From Desulfocurvus vexinensis DSM 17965 (GTDB lineage: Bacteria; Desulfobacterota; Desulfovibrionia; Desulfovibrionales; Desulfovibrionaceae): 64,000 nt of DNA. The translations under genes were made by a program, and so were the position numbers. Positions within the stretch are counted from its first letter, which is position 1; each line of letters begins with the position of its first letter. The notes beneath the pieces were generated by a model. It did not search any database. It had not been told where the DNA came from and saw only the letters and a list, made by a program, of their open reading frames with translations. The stretch covers positions 310,001 to 374,000 of the forward strand of contig NZ_JAEX01000002.1 in NCBI RefSeq assembly GCF_000519125.1, given 5' to 3'. Below, one piece after another: positions 41,551 through 50,621 of this stretch.

Positions 41551-42696
41551 ATGACCATCGGATACAATCATATCGTCACGCGGGTGCGGCCCGGCGCGGT
41601 CGTCCACAACTTCAATGTCATGAACGCCCTGGGCGGCAACGGCTGCGCGGTGATCAAGTCCGACGCCTACGGGCACGGGCTGGCCGTGGTGGCCGAGGCC
41701 CTGGCCGGGGCCGGGGCGCGGACCCTGGCCGTGGGCACCGTGGGCGAGGCTCTGGACCTGGGGCGCACCTCGTTCACCGGGCGGGTCATCGCGCTGCTGG
41801 GCCCGCAGCTGCCCGAGGACTACGAGGCCGCCGCGCGCAAGGGCGTGGTCTGCTTCTGCGCCCGGCGTGAGCAGCTGGAGAAGCTTTCCGAGGCCGGGCG
41901 CCGCGCGGGCGTGCGCGTGCCCGTGGCCCTGAAGTTCGACACCGGCATGCGCCGCCTGGGCTTTTTGCCCGACGAGGCCGGGCGCGTGCTGGAAACGGTC
42001 CTTGGCCTGCCGGGCATCGAGGCGGTCATGGCCGCCTCGCATCTGGCCGTGGCCGACGAGCCGCAGCAGGAGCCCTTCGTGCGCGAGCAGGCCGCGCGGT
42101 TCGCCGCCGCCGTGTCCGTGCTGCGGGCGGGCGGGCTGCGCGTGCAGGCCACCCTGGCCAACTCGGCGGCCATCCTGGCCTACCCCGAGCTGCACCTGGA
42201 CCTCCAGCGCCCGGGCATCGCCCTATACGGCGCCAACCCTTTCTGGGGCACCGCGCGCCAGGAGCTGGGCGCGGCGCTTATGCCCGCCATGGAGACCATG
42301 ACCCGCGTCTACCAGGTCCATGACCTCAAGAAGGGCGAGACCATCAGCTACGGGCGGACCTTCACCGCCGGGCGCGACATGCGCGTGGCCATCATCGGCG
42401 CGGGCTACGCCGACGCGTGGTCGCGCGCGCTGTCCAACCGGGGGCAGGTGCTGCTGCACGGGCTGCGCGCGCCGGTGGTGGGGCGGGTCTGCATGCAGAT
42501 GACCGCCGTGGACGTGACCGACGTGCCCCAGGCCCGCGCGGGCGACCGGGTCTGGCTGCTGGGCGGCCCCGGGCCGAACGCCATCCGCAGCGAGGAGCTG
42601 GCCCAGTGGTGGGGCACCATCAGCTACGAGGTGCTCTGCCTGCTGGGCATGAACCGCCGGGAATACATCCTTGACAGCCCGGGGGAAAACGAATAA
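41551..42696 (+). CDS. alr: Alanine racemase
   Basis: 381 residues, PLP-dependent fold type III. The Schiff-base Lys is in AVIKSDAYGHGL and the catalytic Tyr in GAGYADAW (second domain). SHLAVADEP, LANSAAILAYPELHLDLQRPGIALYG and GRVCMQMTAVDVTDVP are family signatures. The ATG at 41551 follows AAGGAG. It supplies D-alanine for peptidoglycan. A TATATC -10-like box at about 41501-41508 may be its promoter. Confidence 0.95.
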   Translation: MTIGYNHIVTRVRPGAVVHNFNVMNALGGNGCAVIKSDAYGHGLAVVAEALAGAGARTLAVGTVGEALDLGRTSFTGRVIALLGPQLPEDYEAAARKGVVCFCARREQLEKLSEAGRRAGVRVPVALKFDTGMRRLGFLPDEAGRVLETVLGLPGIEAVMAASHLAVADEPQQEPFVREQAARFAAAVSVLRAGGLRVQATLANSAAILAYPELHLDLQRPGIALYGANPFWGTARQELGAALMPAMETMTRVYQVHDLKKGETISYGRTFTAGRDMRVAIIGAGYADAWSRALSNRGQVLLHGLRAPVVGRVCMQMTAVDVTDVPQARAGDRVWLLGGPGPNAIRSEELAQWWGTISYEVLCLLGMNRREYILDSPGENE

Positions 42697-42760
42697 CAAC
42701 CCCGCTTCGCCTTGCTCGTGCCCAGGTGGGCGCGGGCCATACGACCGCAAGGAGAGGACA

Positions 42761-43066
42761 ATGAGGAAATTCGAAACGTTGCTGCTGCTCTCGCCGGAAC
42801 TTCCGGCGGAGGAGCGCCAGGGCCTGCTCGACGCCCTGACCGGCGTCATCGCCCGCGAGGGCGGCACGCTGGTGGAGACCGACGACTGGGGCATGCGCGA
42901 CCTGGCCTACCCGGTGCGCAAGATGGACCGCGGGCACTACGTCCGCCTGGTGTACAACGCCCCCGCCGCCCTGATCGCCGAGCTGGAGCGCAACATCCGC
43001 ATCGCCGACGGCATCTTCAAGTTCGTCACCGTGAAGCTGGATGAGAACGTCGAGGAGGTCGCGTAG
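42761..43066 (+). CDS. rpsF: 30S ribosomal protein S6
   Basis: 101 residues. [46 protein letters not shown] and [22 protein letters not shown] are typical S6. AGGAGAGG lies upstream of the ATG at 42761. It heads the rpsF-rpsR-rplI-dnaB set, in which the S6-S18 pair commonly binds its own mRNA leader. The 64 bp to the alr stop shows no obvious leader that I can fold with confidence. Confidence 0.96.
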   Translation: MRKFETLLLLSPELPAEERQGLLDALTGVIAREGGTLVETDDWGMRDLAYPVRKMDRGHYVRLVYNAPAALIAELERNIRIADGIFKFVTVKLDENVEEVA

Positions 43067-43067
43067 C

Positions 43068-43328
43068 ATGGCTTTCCGCAAGAAATTCACCCCCCGGCGC
43101 AAGTTCTGCCGTTTTTGTGCCGACAAGGAACTGCCCATCGACTACAAGCGCCCGGACATCCTGCGCGACTTCATCGCCGAGCGCGGCAAGATCATCCCCC
43201 GGCGCATCACCGGGACCTGCGCCAAGCACCAGCGCGCGCTGACCTCGGCGATCAAGCTCGCCCGCCAGATGGCCCTGCTCTACTACACCGCGACCCACAG
43301 CTCTGCCGTGCGCAAGCGGACCATCTAG
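43068..43328 (+). CDS. rpsR: 30S ribosomal protein S18
   Basis: 86 residues, [21 protein letters not shown] then [33 protein letters not shown]. The CxxC pair and the third Cys suggest the zinc-binding (C+) form. It begins directly after the rpsF stop with one base between. It forms the S6:S18 dimer. Confidence 0.96.
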   Translation: MAFRKKFTPRRKFCRFCADKELPIDYKRPDILRDFIAERGKIIPRRITGTCAKHQRALTSAIKLARQMALLYYTATHSSAVRKRTI

Positions 43329-43340
43329 GAGGTGTCGACC

Positions 43341-43901
43341 ATGAAACTCATCCTCCGCGCCGATGTGGATAACCTTGGCCGCCTGGGCGAAGTCGTCACC
43401 GTCAAGCCCGGCTTTGGCCGCAACTACCTGGTGCCCCAGGGCCTGGCCATGCCCGCCACCGAGGGCAACCTGCGGGCCTTCGAGCTGGAGCGCAAGAAGC
43501 TCCAGGCCAAGATGGACTCCGTGCGCGCCGCCGCCCAGGAGCTGTCCGACAAGCTGACCGCCGAGCGCGTCATCGTGCGCGTGCGCGTTGGCGAGGGCGG
43601 GCGCCTGTACGGCTCCGTGTCCACCGCGAGCATCGTCGAGGCCCTGGCCGAGCGCGGCGTCGAGCTGGACCGCCGCAAGATCGTGCTGGGCGAGCCCATC
43701 CGCGCCCTGGGCGAATACTCCCTGGACGTGAAGCTGCACCCCGACGTGGAGACCGTGCTGTCCGTGGCGGTTGTGAGCCACGACTGGGTCCCGGGCCAGC
43801 CCATCACCCCCGAGGAGGCCCAGGCTGCTGCCGCCGCCCGGGCCGAGGAAAAGGCCGCCAGCGATGACGCAGGACAGCCCGAGGAACAGGCCGCTGAATA
43901 A
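43341..43901 (+). CDS. rplI: 50S ribosomal protein L9
   Basis: About 186 residues. MKLILRADVDNLGRLGEVVTVKPGFGRNYLVPQGLAMPA is the L9 N-domain. The long connecting helix and the C-domain (GRLYGSVSTASIVEAL, LGEYSLDVKLHPDV) follow, with an Ala/Glu-rich tail that is longer than average. AGGAGGT places the start at the ATG at 43341, not the GTG at 43332. Its 3' end overlaps dnaB by 38 bp. Confidence 0.95.
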   Translation: MKLILRADVDNLGRLGEVVTVKPGFGRNYLVPQGLAMPATEGNLRAFELERKKLQAKMDSVRAAAQELSDKLTAERVIVRVRVGEGGRLYGSVSTASIVEALAERGVELDRRKIVLGEPIRALGEYSLDVKLHPDVETVLSVAVVSHDWVPGQPITPEEAQAAAAARAEEKAASDDAGQPEEQAAE

Positions 43902-45315
43902 CGACAGACGGTCGCGCCGCCCCCAAGGGGGCGGCGCCGCCGACTCCGGCGCGACCCTGGAACGGGTCTCGTCGGACCTGCTGCGCAAGGTCCCCCCCCA
44001 CAACCTCGAAGCCGAACAGGCGGTTCTGGGGGGGGTCTTCCTCAAGAACGAGGTGTTCCACGACCTCGTGGACATCCTCGGCCCCGACGATTTCTACTCC
44101 CCCGTCCACCAGATCATCTTCGAGACGTTTTCCGAGCTCTTCCGCAAGAGCCGGCCCATGGACCTGCTCACCGCCCAGGACGAGCTGGAAAAGGCCGGGC
44201 GCCTGGACGAGGTCGGCGGCGCGGTGTATCTCGCCGAACTGGCGGGCAGCACCGTGGCGGCCTCCAACGCCGTGCACCACGCGCGCATCGTGCGTGACAA
44301 GTCCGTGCAGCGCCAGCTCATCTCCACCGCTTCGGACATCATCGCCTCCTGCTTCGAGGGCCACCTGGACATGGAGGAACTGCTCGACCGCTCCGAGCAG
44401 GCCATCTTCGACATCACCGAGAAGCGCTCCACCAAGGGCTTCATGGGCTCCAAGCAGCTCTTGCAGCACGTCTTCGACAAGCTGACCGAGCTGTACAACC
44501 GCAAGGAGCAGGTCACCGGCGTGCCCACGGGCTTCTACGACCTGAACGAGATCACCGCCGGGCTCCAGCCCACGGACCTGATCATCGTCGCGGGCCGCCC
44601 GGCCATGGGCAAGACCTCGTTTGCCCTCAACGTGGGCCTGAACGCCGCCGCCGACTACGGCGTGACCACCGCCGTGTTCTCCCTGGAAATGGGCATGGAG
44701 CAGCTCATGATGCGCATGCTCTGCACCCGGGCCCGGGTCAACCTGGCCAGCCTGCGCCGCGGCTACCTCGACGACGAGGACTGGGCCCGGCTCTACGACG
44801 CCGGGGACTACCTCTCCCGCGCGCCGCTGTTCATCGACGACACCCCGGCCATCACCACCATGGAGCTGCGCGCGCGCTGCCGGCGCCTCAAGGCCGAGCA
44901 CGACCTGGGGTTGGTCATCGTGGACTACCTCCAGCTCATGCGCCCCGGGCGGCGCATCGACTCGCGCGAGCAGGAAATTTCTGAAATTTCGCGGACCTTG
45001 AAGGCCCTGGCCAAGGAGCTGCACGTGCCGGTCATGGCCCTGTCGCAGCTCAACCGCAAAGTCGAGGAGCGCACGGACAAGCGCCCCAAGCTCTCGGACC
45101 TGCGCGAATCCGGAGCCATCGAGCAGGACGCCGACCTGATCATGTTCCTGTACCGCGACGCGGTGTACAACACCGCCGAGGACAACCCCAAGCGCCACAT
45201 CGCCGAGGTCATCGTCGGCAAGCACCGCAACGGCCCCACGGGCGTGGTGGAACTGTTCTTCGACAACGAGTACACCGCCTTCCGCAACTTGACCCGCGAG
45301 CCCCGCGCGGAGTAG
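43864..45315 (+). CDS. dnaB: Replicative DNA helicase DnaB
   Basis: 483 residues. The N-terminal primase-binding domain begins VPPHNLEAEQAVLGGVFL. The RecA-like domain holds Walker A in IVAGRPAMGKTSFALN, EMGMEQLMMRMLC, Walker B in LGLVIVDYLQLM, ALSQLNRKVEERTDKRP and RESGAIEQDADLIMFLYRD. It unwinds DNA at forks. Overlap with rplI and no spacer suggest coupled expression with the ribosomal genes. The Arg/Gly-rich first ~30 residues are not conserved. Confidence 0.96.
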   Translation: MTQDSPRNRPLNNDRRSRRPQGGGAADSGATLERVSSDLLRKVPPHNLEAEQAVLGGVFLKNEVFHDLVDILGPDDFYSPVHQIIFETFSELFRKSRPMDLLTAQDELEKAGRLDEVGGAVYLAELAGSTVAASNAVHHARIVRDKSVQRQLISTASDIIASCFEGHLDMEELLDRSEQAIFDITEKRSTKGFMGSKQLLQHVFDKLTELYNRKEQVTGVPTGFYDLNEITAGLQPTDLIIVAGRPAMGKTSFALNVGLNAAADYGVTTAVFSLEMGMEQLMMRMLCTRARVNLASLRRGYLDDEDWARLYDAGDYLSRAPLFIDDTPAITTMELRARCRRLKAEHDLGLVIVDYLQLMRPGRRIDSREQEISEISRTLKALAKELHVPVMALSQLNRKVEERTDKRPKLSDLRESGAIEQDADLIMFLYRDAVYNTAEDNPKRHIAEVIVGKHRNGPTGVVELFFDNEYTAFRNLTREPRAE

Positions 45316-45354
45316 CCTGCCCCGGCCTTGCAACCTTCAACACCGGAGCACACC

Positions 45355-46656
45355 GTGGAAGTCTTCGACCGGGCGGAACGGCTCTCGCGCGAGGAGCTGG
45401 ACGCCGTGCAGCTCGTGCGCCTGCGCAGCGCCGTGGAGCGCGCCCGCCGCTCCCCGCACTACGCCCGCGCCCTGGCGGGCGTCACCCCCGACTCCATCCG
45501 CACCCTGGCCGACGTGCGCCGCCTGCCGCTGACCACAAAGCAGGACCTGCGCGACAACTATCCCTACGGGCTGCTCACCGAGCCGGTGGACCGCATGGTG
45601 CGCCTGCACGCCTCCAGCGGCACCACGGGCAACCCCACGGTCATTTTCTACACCCAGAACGACGTGGACACCTGGGCCGGGCTCATGGCCCGCTGCATGC
45701 ACATGGCCGGGGTCCGCCCCGGCGACCGCTTCCAGAACATGTCCGGCTACGGGCTGTTCACCGGCGGGCTCGGGTTCCACTACGGCTCCGAGCGCCTGGG
45801 CTGCCTGACCATCCCCGCCGGGGCGGGCAACACCGCGCGCCAGATCAAGCTCATTACCGACATGGGCGTCACGGTGCTGCATATCATCCCGTCCTACGCC
45901 CTGTATTTTGCCGGGGCCCTGGAGCAGATGGGCATCGACCCGGCGGACAAGGCCCGCTGGCCCGTGCGCGTCGCCATGATCGGCGCCGAGCCGCACACCG
46001 AGGAGGTCCGCCGCAAGATAGAGGAGATGCTGCACCTGCGGGCCTTCAACTCCTACGGCCTGTCGGAGATGAACGGCCCGGGCGTGGCCTTCGAATGCCC
46101 GCACCAGTGCGGGATGCACGTCTGGGAGGACGCCTTCCTGGTGGAGATCGTGGACCCCGAAACCCTGGAGCCCGTGCCCGACGGCGAGGTCGGCGAGATC
46201 GTCATGACCACGCTGACCCGCGAGGGCATGCCCATCCTGCGCTACCGCACGCGCGACCTGAGCCGCTTCGTGCCCGGGCCCTGCGCCTGCGGGCGCGTCC
46301 ACCGGCGCCTGGACCGCATCAAGGGCCGCGCCGATGACATGATCATCATCAAGGGCGTGAACATCTACCCGATGCAGATCGAGCAGGTGCTCATGGCCAT
46401 GCCCGAGGTGGGCGAGAACTACCTGATCGTCCTGGAGAAGGAAGGCTTCATCGACCAGATCCGGGTCAAGGTGGAGATCCGCCAGGAGCATTTCGTGGAA
46501 GACATGCGCGTGCTCTCCGGCCTGCAAAAGCGCATCCAGACCCGGCTGCGCGACGAGTTGCTGGTCACGCCCCGGGTGGACCTGGTGCAGAGCGACAGCC
46601 TGCCCAAGAGCCAGGGCAAGGCCCAGCGCGTCCTGGACGAGCGCGGGGAGGGCTAG
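45355..46656 (+). CDS. Phenylacetate-CoA ligase-like adenylate-forming enzyme (PaaK family)
   Basis: About 433 residues. The P-loop is HASSGTTGNPTVIFY; YGLSEMNGPGVAFECPH and GEIVMTTLTREGMPILRYRTRDLS are the adenylation core; RIKGRADDMIIIKGVNIYPMQIEQVL and the C-terminal KSQGKAQRVLDER complete the family. Preferred substrate is not certain; in anaerobes these enzymes activate aryl acids or support indolepyruvate metabolism. I set the start at the GTG at 45355 (VEVFDRAERLS). It overlaps nothing and leads into the DUF456 gene. Confidence 0.9.
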   Translation: MEVFDRAERLSREELDAVQLVRLRSAVERARRSPHYARALAGVTPDSIRTLADVRRLPLTTKQDLRDNYPYGLLTEPVDRMVRLHASSGTTGNPTVIFYTQNDVDTWAGLMARCMHMAGVRPGDRFQNMSGYGLFTGGLGFHYGSERLGCLTIPAGAGNTARQIKLITDMGVTVLHIIPSYALYFAGALEQMGIDPADKARWPVRVAMIGAEPHTEEVRRKIEEMLHLRAFNSYGLSEMNGPGVAFECPHQCGMHVWEDAFLVEIVDPETLEPVPDGEVGEIVMTTLTREGMPILRYRTRDLSRFVPGPCACGRVHRRLDRIKGRADDMIIIKGVNIYPMQIEQVLMAMPEVGENYLIVLEKEGFIDQIRVKVEIRQEHFVEDMRVLSGLQKRIQTRLRDELLVTPRVDLVQSDSLPKSQGKAQRVLDERGEG

Positions 46657-47169
46657 GTGGAGCTGACGCAGATCGTCCCGGGGCTGTTCATCCTTTTGTG
46701 CATCGCCGTCATGGGCCTGCACGTGCTGTCCCTGCCTGCCAACTGGATCGTGCTGGCCCTGCTGGCGCTGTGGAAGGTCACGCACCCGGCCATGGACATG
46801 AGCTGGTGGTTCTTCCTGGGCCTTGCGGCCCTGGCCGGCGTGGCCGAGGTGCTGGAATTCGTCATCCAGTTGAAGGGCGCGCAGAAATACGGCGCCACCG
46901 GGCGCGGCAACGTGGGCGGCATCATCGGCGCCATCGCCGGGGCCATCCTCGGGGCCGGGCTGCTGCTGGGGCTGGGGGCGCTGCCCGGGGCGCTGTTTGG
47001 CGCCTGGGGCGGCTGCCTGATCGTGGAGCGCATGAACGGGCGCGACTGGGCCGAGGCCAGGCGCGCGGCCATGGGCGCCATGTGGGGCAAGTTCTTCGGC
47101 ATGACCGTCAAGATCGGCTTCGGGGCGGTGATCCTGTCCCTGGCCGTGCCGCCCGTCTGGGGCGGCTGA
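46657..47169 (+). CDS. DUF456 family membrane protein
   Basis: 170 residues with a GTG start at 46657, immediately after the PaaK-like stop. Four hydrophobic helices and glycine-rich connectors are visible: IVPGLFILLCIAVMGL, WIVLALLALWKV, FFLGLAALAGVAEVLEFVI and GNVGGIIGAIAGAILGAG. The LEFVIQLKGAQKYGATGRG loop with a small basic patch is the family hallmark. Function is unknown. Four-helix bundles of this type are found across bacteria. Confidence 0.85.
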   Translation: MELTQIVPGLFILLCIAVMGLHVLSLPANWIVLALLALWKVTHPAMDMSWWFFLGLAALAGVAEVLEFVIQLKGAQKYGATGRGNVGGIIGAIAGAILGAGLLLGLGALPGALFGAWGGCLIVERMNGRDWAEARRAAMGAMWGKFFGMTVKIGFGAVILSLAVPPVWGG

Positions 47170-47224
47170 ACCCTGCGGCGCTGCGGCGCCGGGGGACGCG
47201 CCCGCGCGGGCGCAAAGGAGCGTT

Positions 47225-48673
47225 ATGCGTCACTGCGAGTTCCCGGCCCACCGGGGCCGGATGGAATACGTCTGCCTGGGCTGCGGCGCCACCTACGGCA
47301 TCGGCGAGCTGCACTACACCTGCCCGACCTGCGGCGGGGTTTTCCTGCTGCGCGACACGGCCTTCGACGCGCTGAAACAGACCTCCGGCGCGGCGTGGCG
47401 CGAGGTCTTCGACGCGCGCATGGGCGCCAAGCGCAGCGCCCTGCGCGGGGTGTTCCGCTTCTATGAGCTGATGGCCCCGGTGCTGGAGGAGGGCGACATC
47501 GTCTACCTCGGCGAGGGCCAGACGCCCATCGTGGAGTCCGCTCCCGCGCTGTCGGCGCGCCTGGGCGGCCAGCGGATGGCCTTCAAGAACGACGGCCAGA
47601 ACCCCAGCGCCAGCTTCAAGGACCGGGGCATGGCCTGCGCCTTCAGCTTCCTGCGCCAGCTCATCCGCACCACGGGCGCGGACGACATCCTGGCCGTGTG
47701 CGCCAGCACGGGCGACACCTCGGCGGCGGCGGCGCTGTACGCGGCCTATGTGGGCGGCGGCGTGAAGAGCGCGGTGATCCTGCCCCAGGGCAAGGTCACC
47801 CCGCAGCAGCTGGCCCAGCCCCTGGGCAGCGGGGCCGTGGTCCTGGAGGTGCCGGGCGTGTTCGACGACTGCATGAAGGTCGTGGAACACCTGGCGGACA
47901 ACTATCAGGTGGCCCTGTTGAACTCCAAGAACGCCTGGCGCATCCTGGGCCAGGAGTCCTACGCCTTCGAGGTCGCCCAGTGGTACGACTGGGATCTGGC
48001 GGGCAAGTGCGTGTTCGTGCCCATCGGCAACGCGGGCAATATCACCGCCATCATGGGCGGGTTCCTGAAGCTCTACGACCTGGGCGTCATCGCGACCCTG
48101 CCGCGCGTGTTCGGCGTGCAGTCGCACCACGCCGACCCCGTGTGGCGCTACTACGACCAGCCCGAGGGCGCGCGGGAGTTCCGCCCCGTGGCCGTGACGC
48201 CCAGCGTGGCCCAGGCGGCCATGATCGGCAACCCGGTGTCGTTTCCGCGCGTGCGCCATTTTGCCGAGCGCTACCTCGCCGCCGGGGGTCCCGGGGCCTT
48301 CCAGGTGGTCCAGGTCACGGAGCAGGCCATTGTCGAGGGCATGCTCGACGCCAACCGCCACGGGCACATCGCCTGCACCCAGGGCGGCGAATGCTTCGCG
48401 GGGCTGGTGCGCGCCCGCGAGCTGGGGCTCATCGACCGCGACGAGCTGGCCATCCTCGACGCCACGGCGCACATGCTCAAGTTCATCGGCTTCCAGGATA
48501 TGTACTACGAGAACGCCTTCCCGCCGGAGTACGGCATCACGCCCCGGCCCGAATACGCCAACCGCCCGCAACTGGTCATCGACCCCGCGCGCAAGGCGGC
48601 CCTGTCCGCAGCCGACTACACCGCCGAAGCCGCCCAGGCCGTGGTCGAGCGCCTGGGCCTCAAGGCCCGGTAG
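47225..48673 (+). CDS. thrC: Threonine synthase
   Basis: 482 residues, PLP-dependent. The N-terminus has a small zinc-ribbon-like Cys set (CLGCGATYG, CPTCGGVF). The PLP Lys is in NPSASFKDRGMA. ASTGDTSAAAALYAAY, the phosphate loop, and GNAGNITAIMGGF are typical. It converts O-phosphohomoserine to threonine. A good ATG at 47225 follows AAAGGAG. The C-terminus EVAQWYDWD... to the end is long, as in ThrC class with ~480 residues. Confidence 0.9.
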   Translation: MRHCEFPAHRGRMEYVCLGCGATYGIGELHYTCPTCGGVFLLRDTAFDALKQTSGAAWREVFDARMGAKRSALRGVFRFYELMAPVLEEGDIVYLGEGQTPIVESAPALSARLGGQRMAFKNDGQNPSASFKDRGMACAFSFLRQLIRTTGADDILAVCASTGDTSAAAALYAAYVGGGVKSAVILPQGKVTPQQLAQPLGSGAVVLEVPGVFDDCMKVVEHLADNYQVALLNSKNAWRILGQESYAFEVAQWYDWDLAGKCVFVPIGNAGNITAIMGGFLKLYDLGVIATLPRVFGVQSHHADPVWRYYDQPEGAREFRPVAVTPSVAQAAMIGNPVSFPRVRHFAERYLAAGGPGAFQVVQVTEQAIVEGMLDANRHGHIACTQGGECFAGLVRARELGLIDRDELAILDATAHMLKFIGFQDMYYENAFPPEYGITPRPEYANRPQLVIDPARKAALSAADYTAEAAQAVVERLGLKAR

Positions 48674-48717
48674 GGCCCCCGGGCCGGACCCGGCGTCCGG
48701 CATTCCAAAGATTCACG

Positions 48718-48759
48718 GCACACGGCCCCGGCCCGCAAGCGCGGGCCGGGGCCGTGTGC
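48718..48759 (+). terminator. Terminator after thrC
   Basis: A perfect 19-bp stem GCACACGGCCCCGGCCCGC/GCGGGCCGGGGCCGTGTGC with an AAGC loop, 44 bp after the thrC stop. There is no U-tract. Confidence 0.8.
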
Positions 48760-49148
48760 TTGCACCCTGTCGCTGCCCGCGACCTTTGCGGCGCCTCGGG
48801 TGGTCTCATCGCCTCCGCGTTCGCGGAGGCCAACGCCACGCTTCGCGCCGGACCGGGGGAAGCCTGGACGCCCCCGCGCACCCTCGGCCAATTATCCGGA
48901 CCGGGGAAAACCTGATTGCCATCCAGGAGGCGCGCGGTCGGTGCGCCCTTGATTTTGTGCGCCTGCCGTGAGCAGGGCGTCCGGCTTCGGGAACAGGCCG
49001 ATGCTCCGCCCTTGTGCTTCCCGTCGCTCTTTGCGACAGTATATCTTAAAGCATCGGGCCAGCATGCGGCCTGGGCACCGGGCCCGCGAGGGAAGCGAGG
49101 CGGGCCGGTGCCCGCCGCCCCGTGGCTCCATGTTCAGGGAGGTCTCTT
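48760..49148. other. Gene-free spacer before the sulfite-oxidase-like gene
   Basis: No credible gene. A short hairpin GCCTCCGC/GCGGAGGC with a GTTC loop lies at 48811-48830, and an AT-rich TATATCTTAAA near 49039 could hold a -10 element for the downstream gene. Nothing else is distinct. Confidence 0.4.
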
Positions 49149-49847
49149 ATGGGAAATGATCCCCGGTTTTCCAGGCGTGCTTTTCTGACTGCTGCGGCGG
49201 GAACTGCGGTCGCCATTGGGTTGCCCGGCCTGTTCGCCACGGTTTCGGAAGCCCGGCAGCGGAGTCTGGCCGGGGAGTTGCGCAGGGATGGGCGGCCCCG
49301 GCTCCCTCCGGGCCAGGTTGCGATCGAGGAGCTTGAGAACATGGGCGGCATGCCCGGTTCGCCCGACCCCCAGGATTTCCGGCTCCGGGTCCACGGGGAA
49401 GTCGAGAATCCCTACGAGATCAACTTCCAGGAGCTCATGGAATTCGGGCAGACGGACTTCGTCTGCGATGTGCACTGCGTGACCGGGTGGACCCTGCTCG
49501 ATTCTTCCTGGCGCGGGGTGCTGCTTTCCGCCCTGTTGGACAGGGCGCGCCCCGTGCAGGGCGCGGGGTTTCTCGTCATCCAGGCCGCCCACGGGTACAC
49601 CACGAGCATCCCCCTTGCCGAAGCCCGGAAGGAAAACGTGTTTCTGGGGCACACCCTGTCGGGCTACCCCCTGCCCGGACCCAACGGCGGCCCCGTGCGG
49701 GCCGTGGTTCCGGACCTGTACTTCTATAAAAGCGCCAAGTGGGTGGAAGGGCTGAAGGTGACCTCGCGCGACGAGTTGGGCTTCTGGGAAACGCGCGGCT
49801 ACAGCAACTCCGCCGACCCGTGGAAGGAAGAACGGTACTCGCGCTAG
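49149..49847 (+). CDS. Tat-exported sulfite-oxidase-fold molybdopterin protein
   Basis: 232 residues. The N-terminal Tat motif is [11 protein letters not shown] followed by a hydrophobic core, so it is exported folded with cofactor. The sulfite oxidase/MsrP-type domain shows [22 protein letters not shown] and the molybdenum-ligand Cys in [16 protein letters not shown], then [23 protein letters not shown]. There is no dimerisation domain and no MsrQ partner gene nearby. Substrate is unknown. It is convergent with the ABC transporter set, nine bases from its ATPase stop. Confidence 0.9.
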
Positions 49848-49856
49848 GACGGCGGC

Positions 49857-50621
49857 TCAGGGGCGTTCCCCGGCGCGGCGGGCGCAATCCGCGCCAGGGC
49901 CTGCGGCTGGCTCGCAAACCGTGGGGTGTGTGTGCGGCGGCGCGTCCAAAACCAACGGCCCCGGGGCGTCGCCGACGTGGACCACGCCGATGCGCGGGTC
50001 CAGGGTGGCGGGGGTCTGGTGGCTGGTCATGAAGAGGGCCGTGCCCGCGTCCAGGGCTTCGGCGAGCAGGGCGGCCACCGAGACCGTCCAGGCCGCGTCA
50101 AGGAAGGCGAAGGGTTCGTCCAGGAACAGGGCTTCGGGGCGGACGGCCAGGGCCCGGGCCAGATTCAGGCGGCGGCGCATGCCACCCGAAAGCTCCGTGG
50201 GCAGGGCGCCCTGGGGCAGGCCCAGGCGCTCCAGCCAGGGCCGGGCGCGCTCCCGGCGCGCGGCCAGGGGCCCGCGCAGGACGTAGGCCACGGTGTCGCG
50301 GCAACTGAGCCAGGGCAGGAGCACATCGTCCTGGAACATGCAGCCCAGGCGCGCGGTGCCCAGGCGCACGCTGCCCGCATCGGGCCTGCTCAGGCCCGCC
50401 GCCAGTTCCAGCAGGGTGGTCTTGCCGCAGCCCGAGGGTCCGGCCAGGCACAGCCCGCGCCCCGGGGCCACGCCCAGGCTGGCCCGGCCCACCACCAGCC
50501 GCCCCCCGGCGGCCTTGGCCACGCCGTCCAGGGCGATCATGGGCGCGGTGGCGGGCCCGGCTTCACGCGCCGCGCCAGCGGCCCGGGGCGCCTCCCTCCG
50601 AACTTCTCCCGGGGCGCTCAT
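49857..50621 (-). CDS. ABC transporter ATP-binding protein (nitrate/sulfonate/taurine type)
   Basis: 254 residues. Walker A is LAGPSGCGKTTLLELAAGL, the signature LSGGMRRRLNLARAL and Walker B ALFLDEPFAFLD, with an H-loop in TSHQTPATL. The Q-loop is in CMFQDDVLLPWLSC, as in SsuB/TauB/NrtD-like ATPases. A ~25-residue Ala/Arg-rich N-terminal extension is odd. The ATG at 50621 overlaps the permease stop by four bases. It powers the importer made with the permease and binding protein upstream. Confidence 0.92.
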   Translation of the reverse strand: MSAPGEVRREAPRAAGAAREAGPATAPMIALDGVAKAAGGRLVVGRASLGVAPGRGLCLAGPSGCGKTTLLELAAGLSRPDAGSVRLGTARLGCMFQDDVLLPWLSCRDTVAYVLRGPLAARRERARPWLERLGLPQGALPTELSGGMRRRLNLARALAVRPEALFLDEPFAFLDAAWTVSVAALLAEALDAGTALFMTSHQTPATLDPRIGVVHVGDAPGPLVLDAPPHTHPTVCEPAAGPGADCARRAGERP

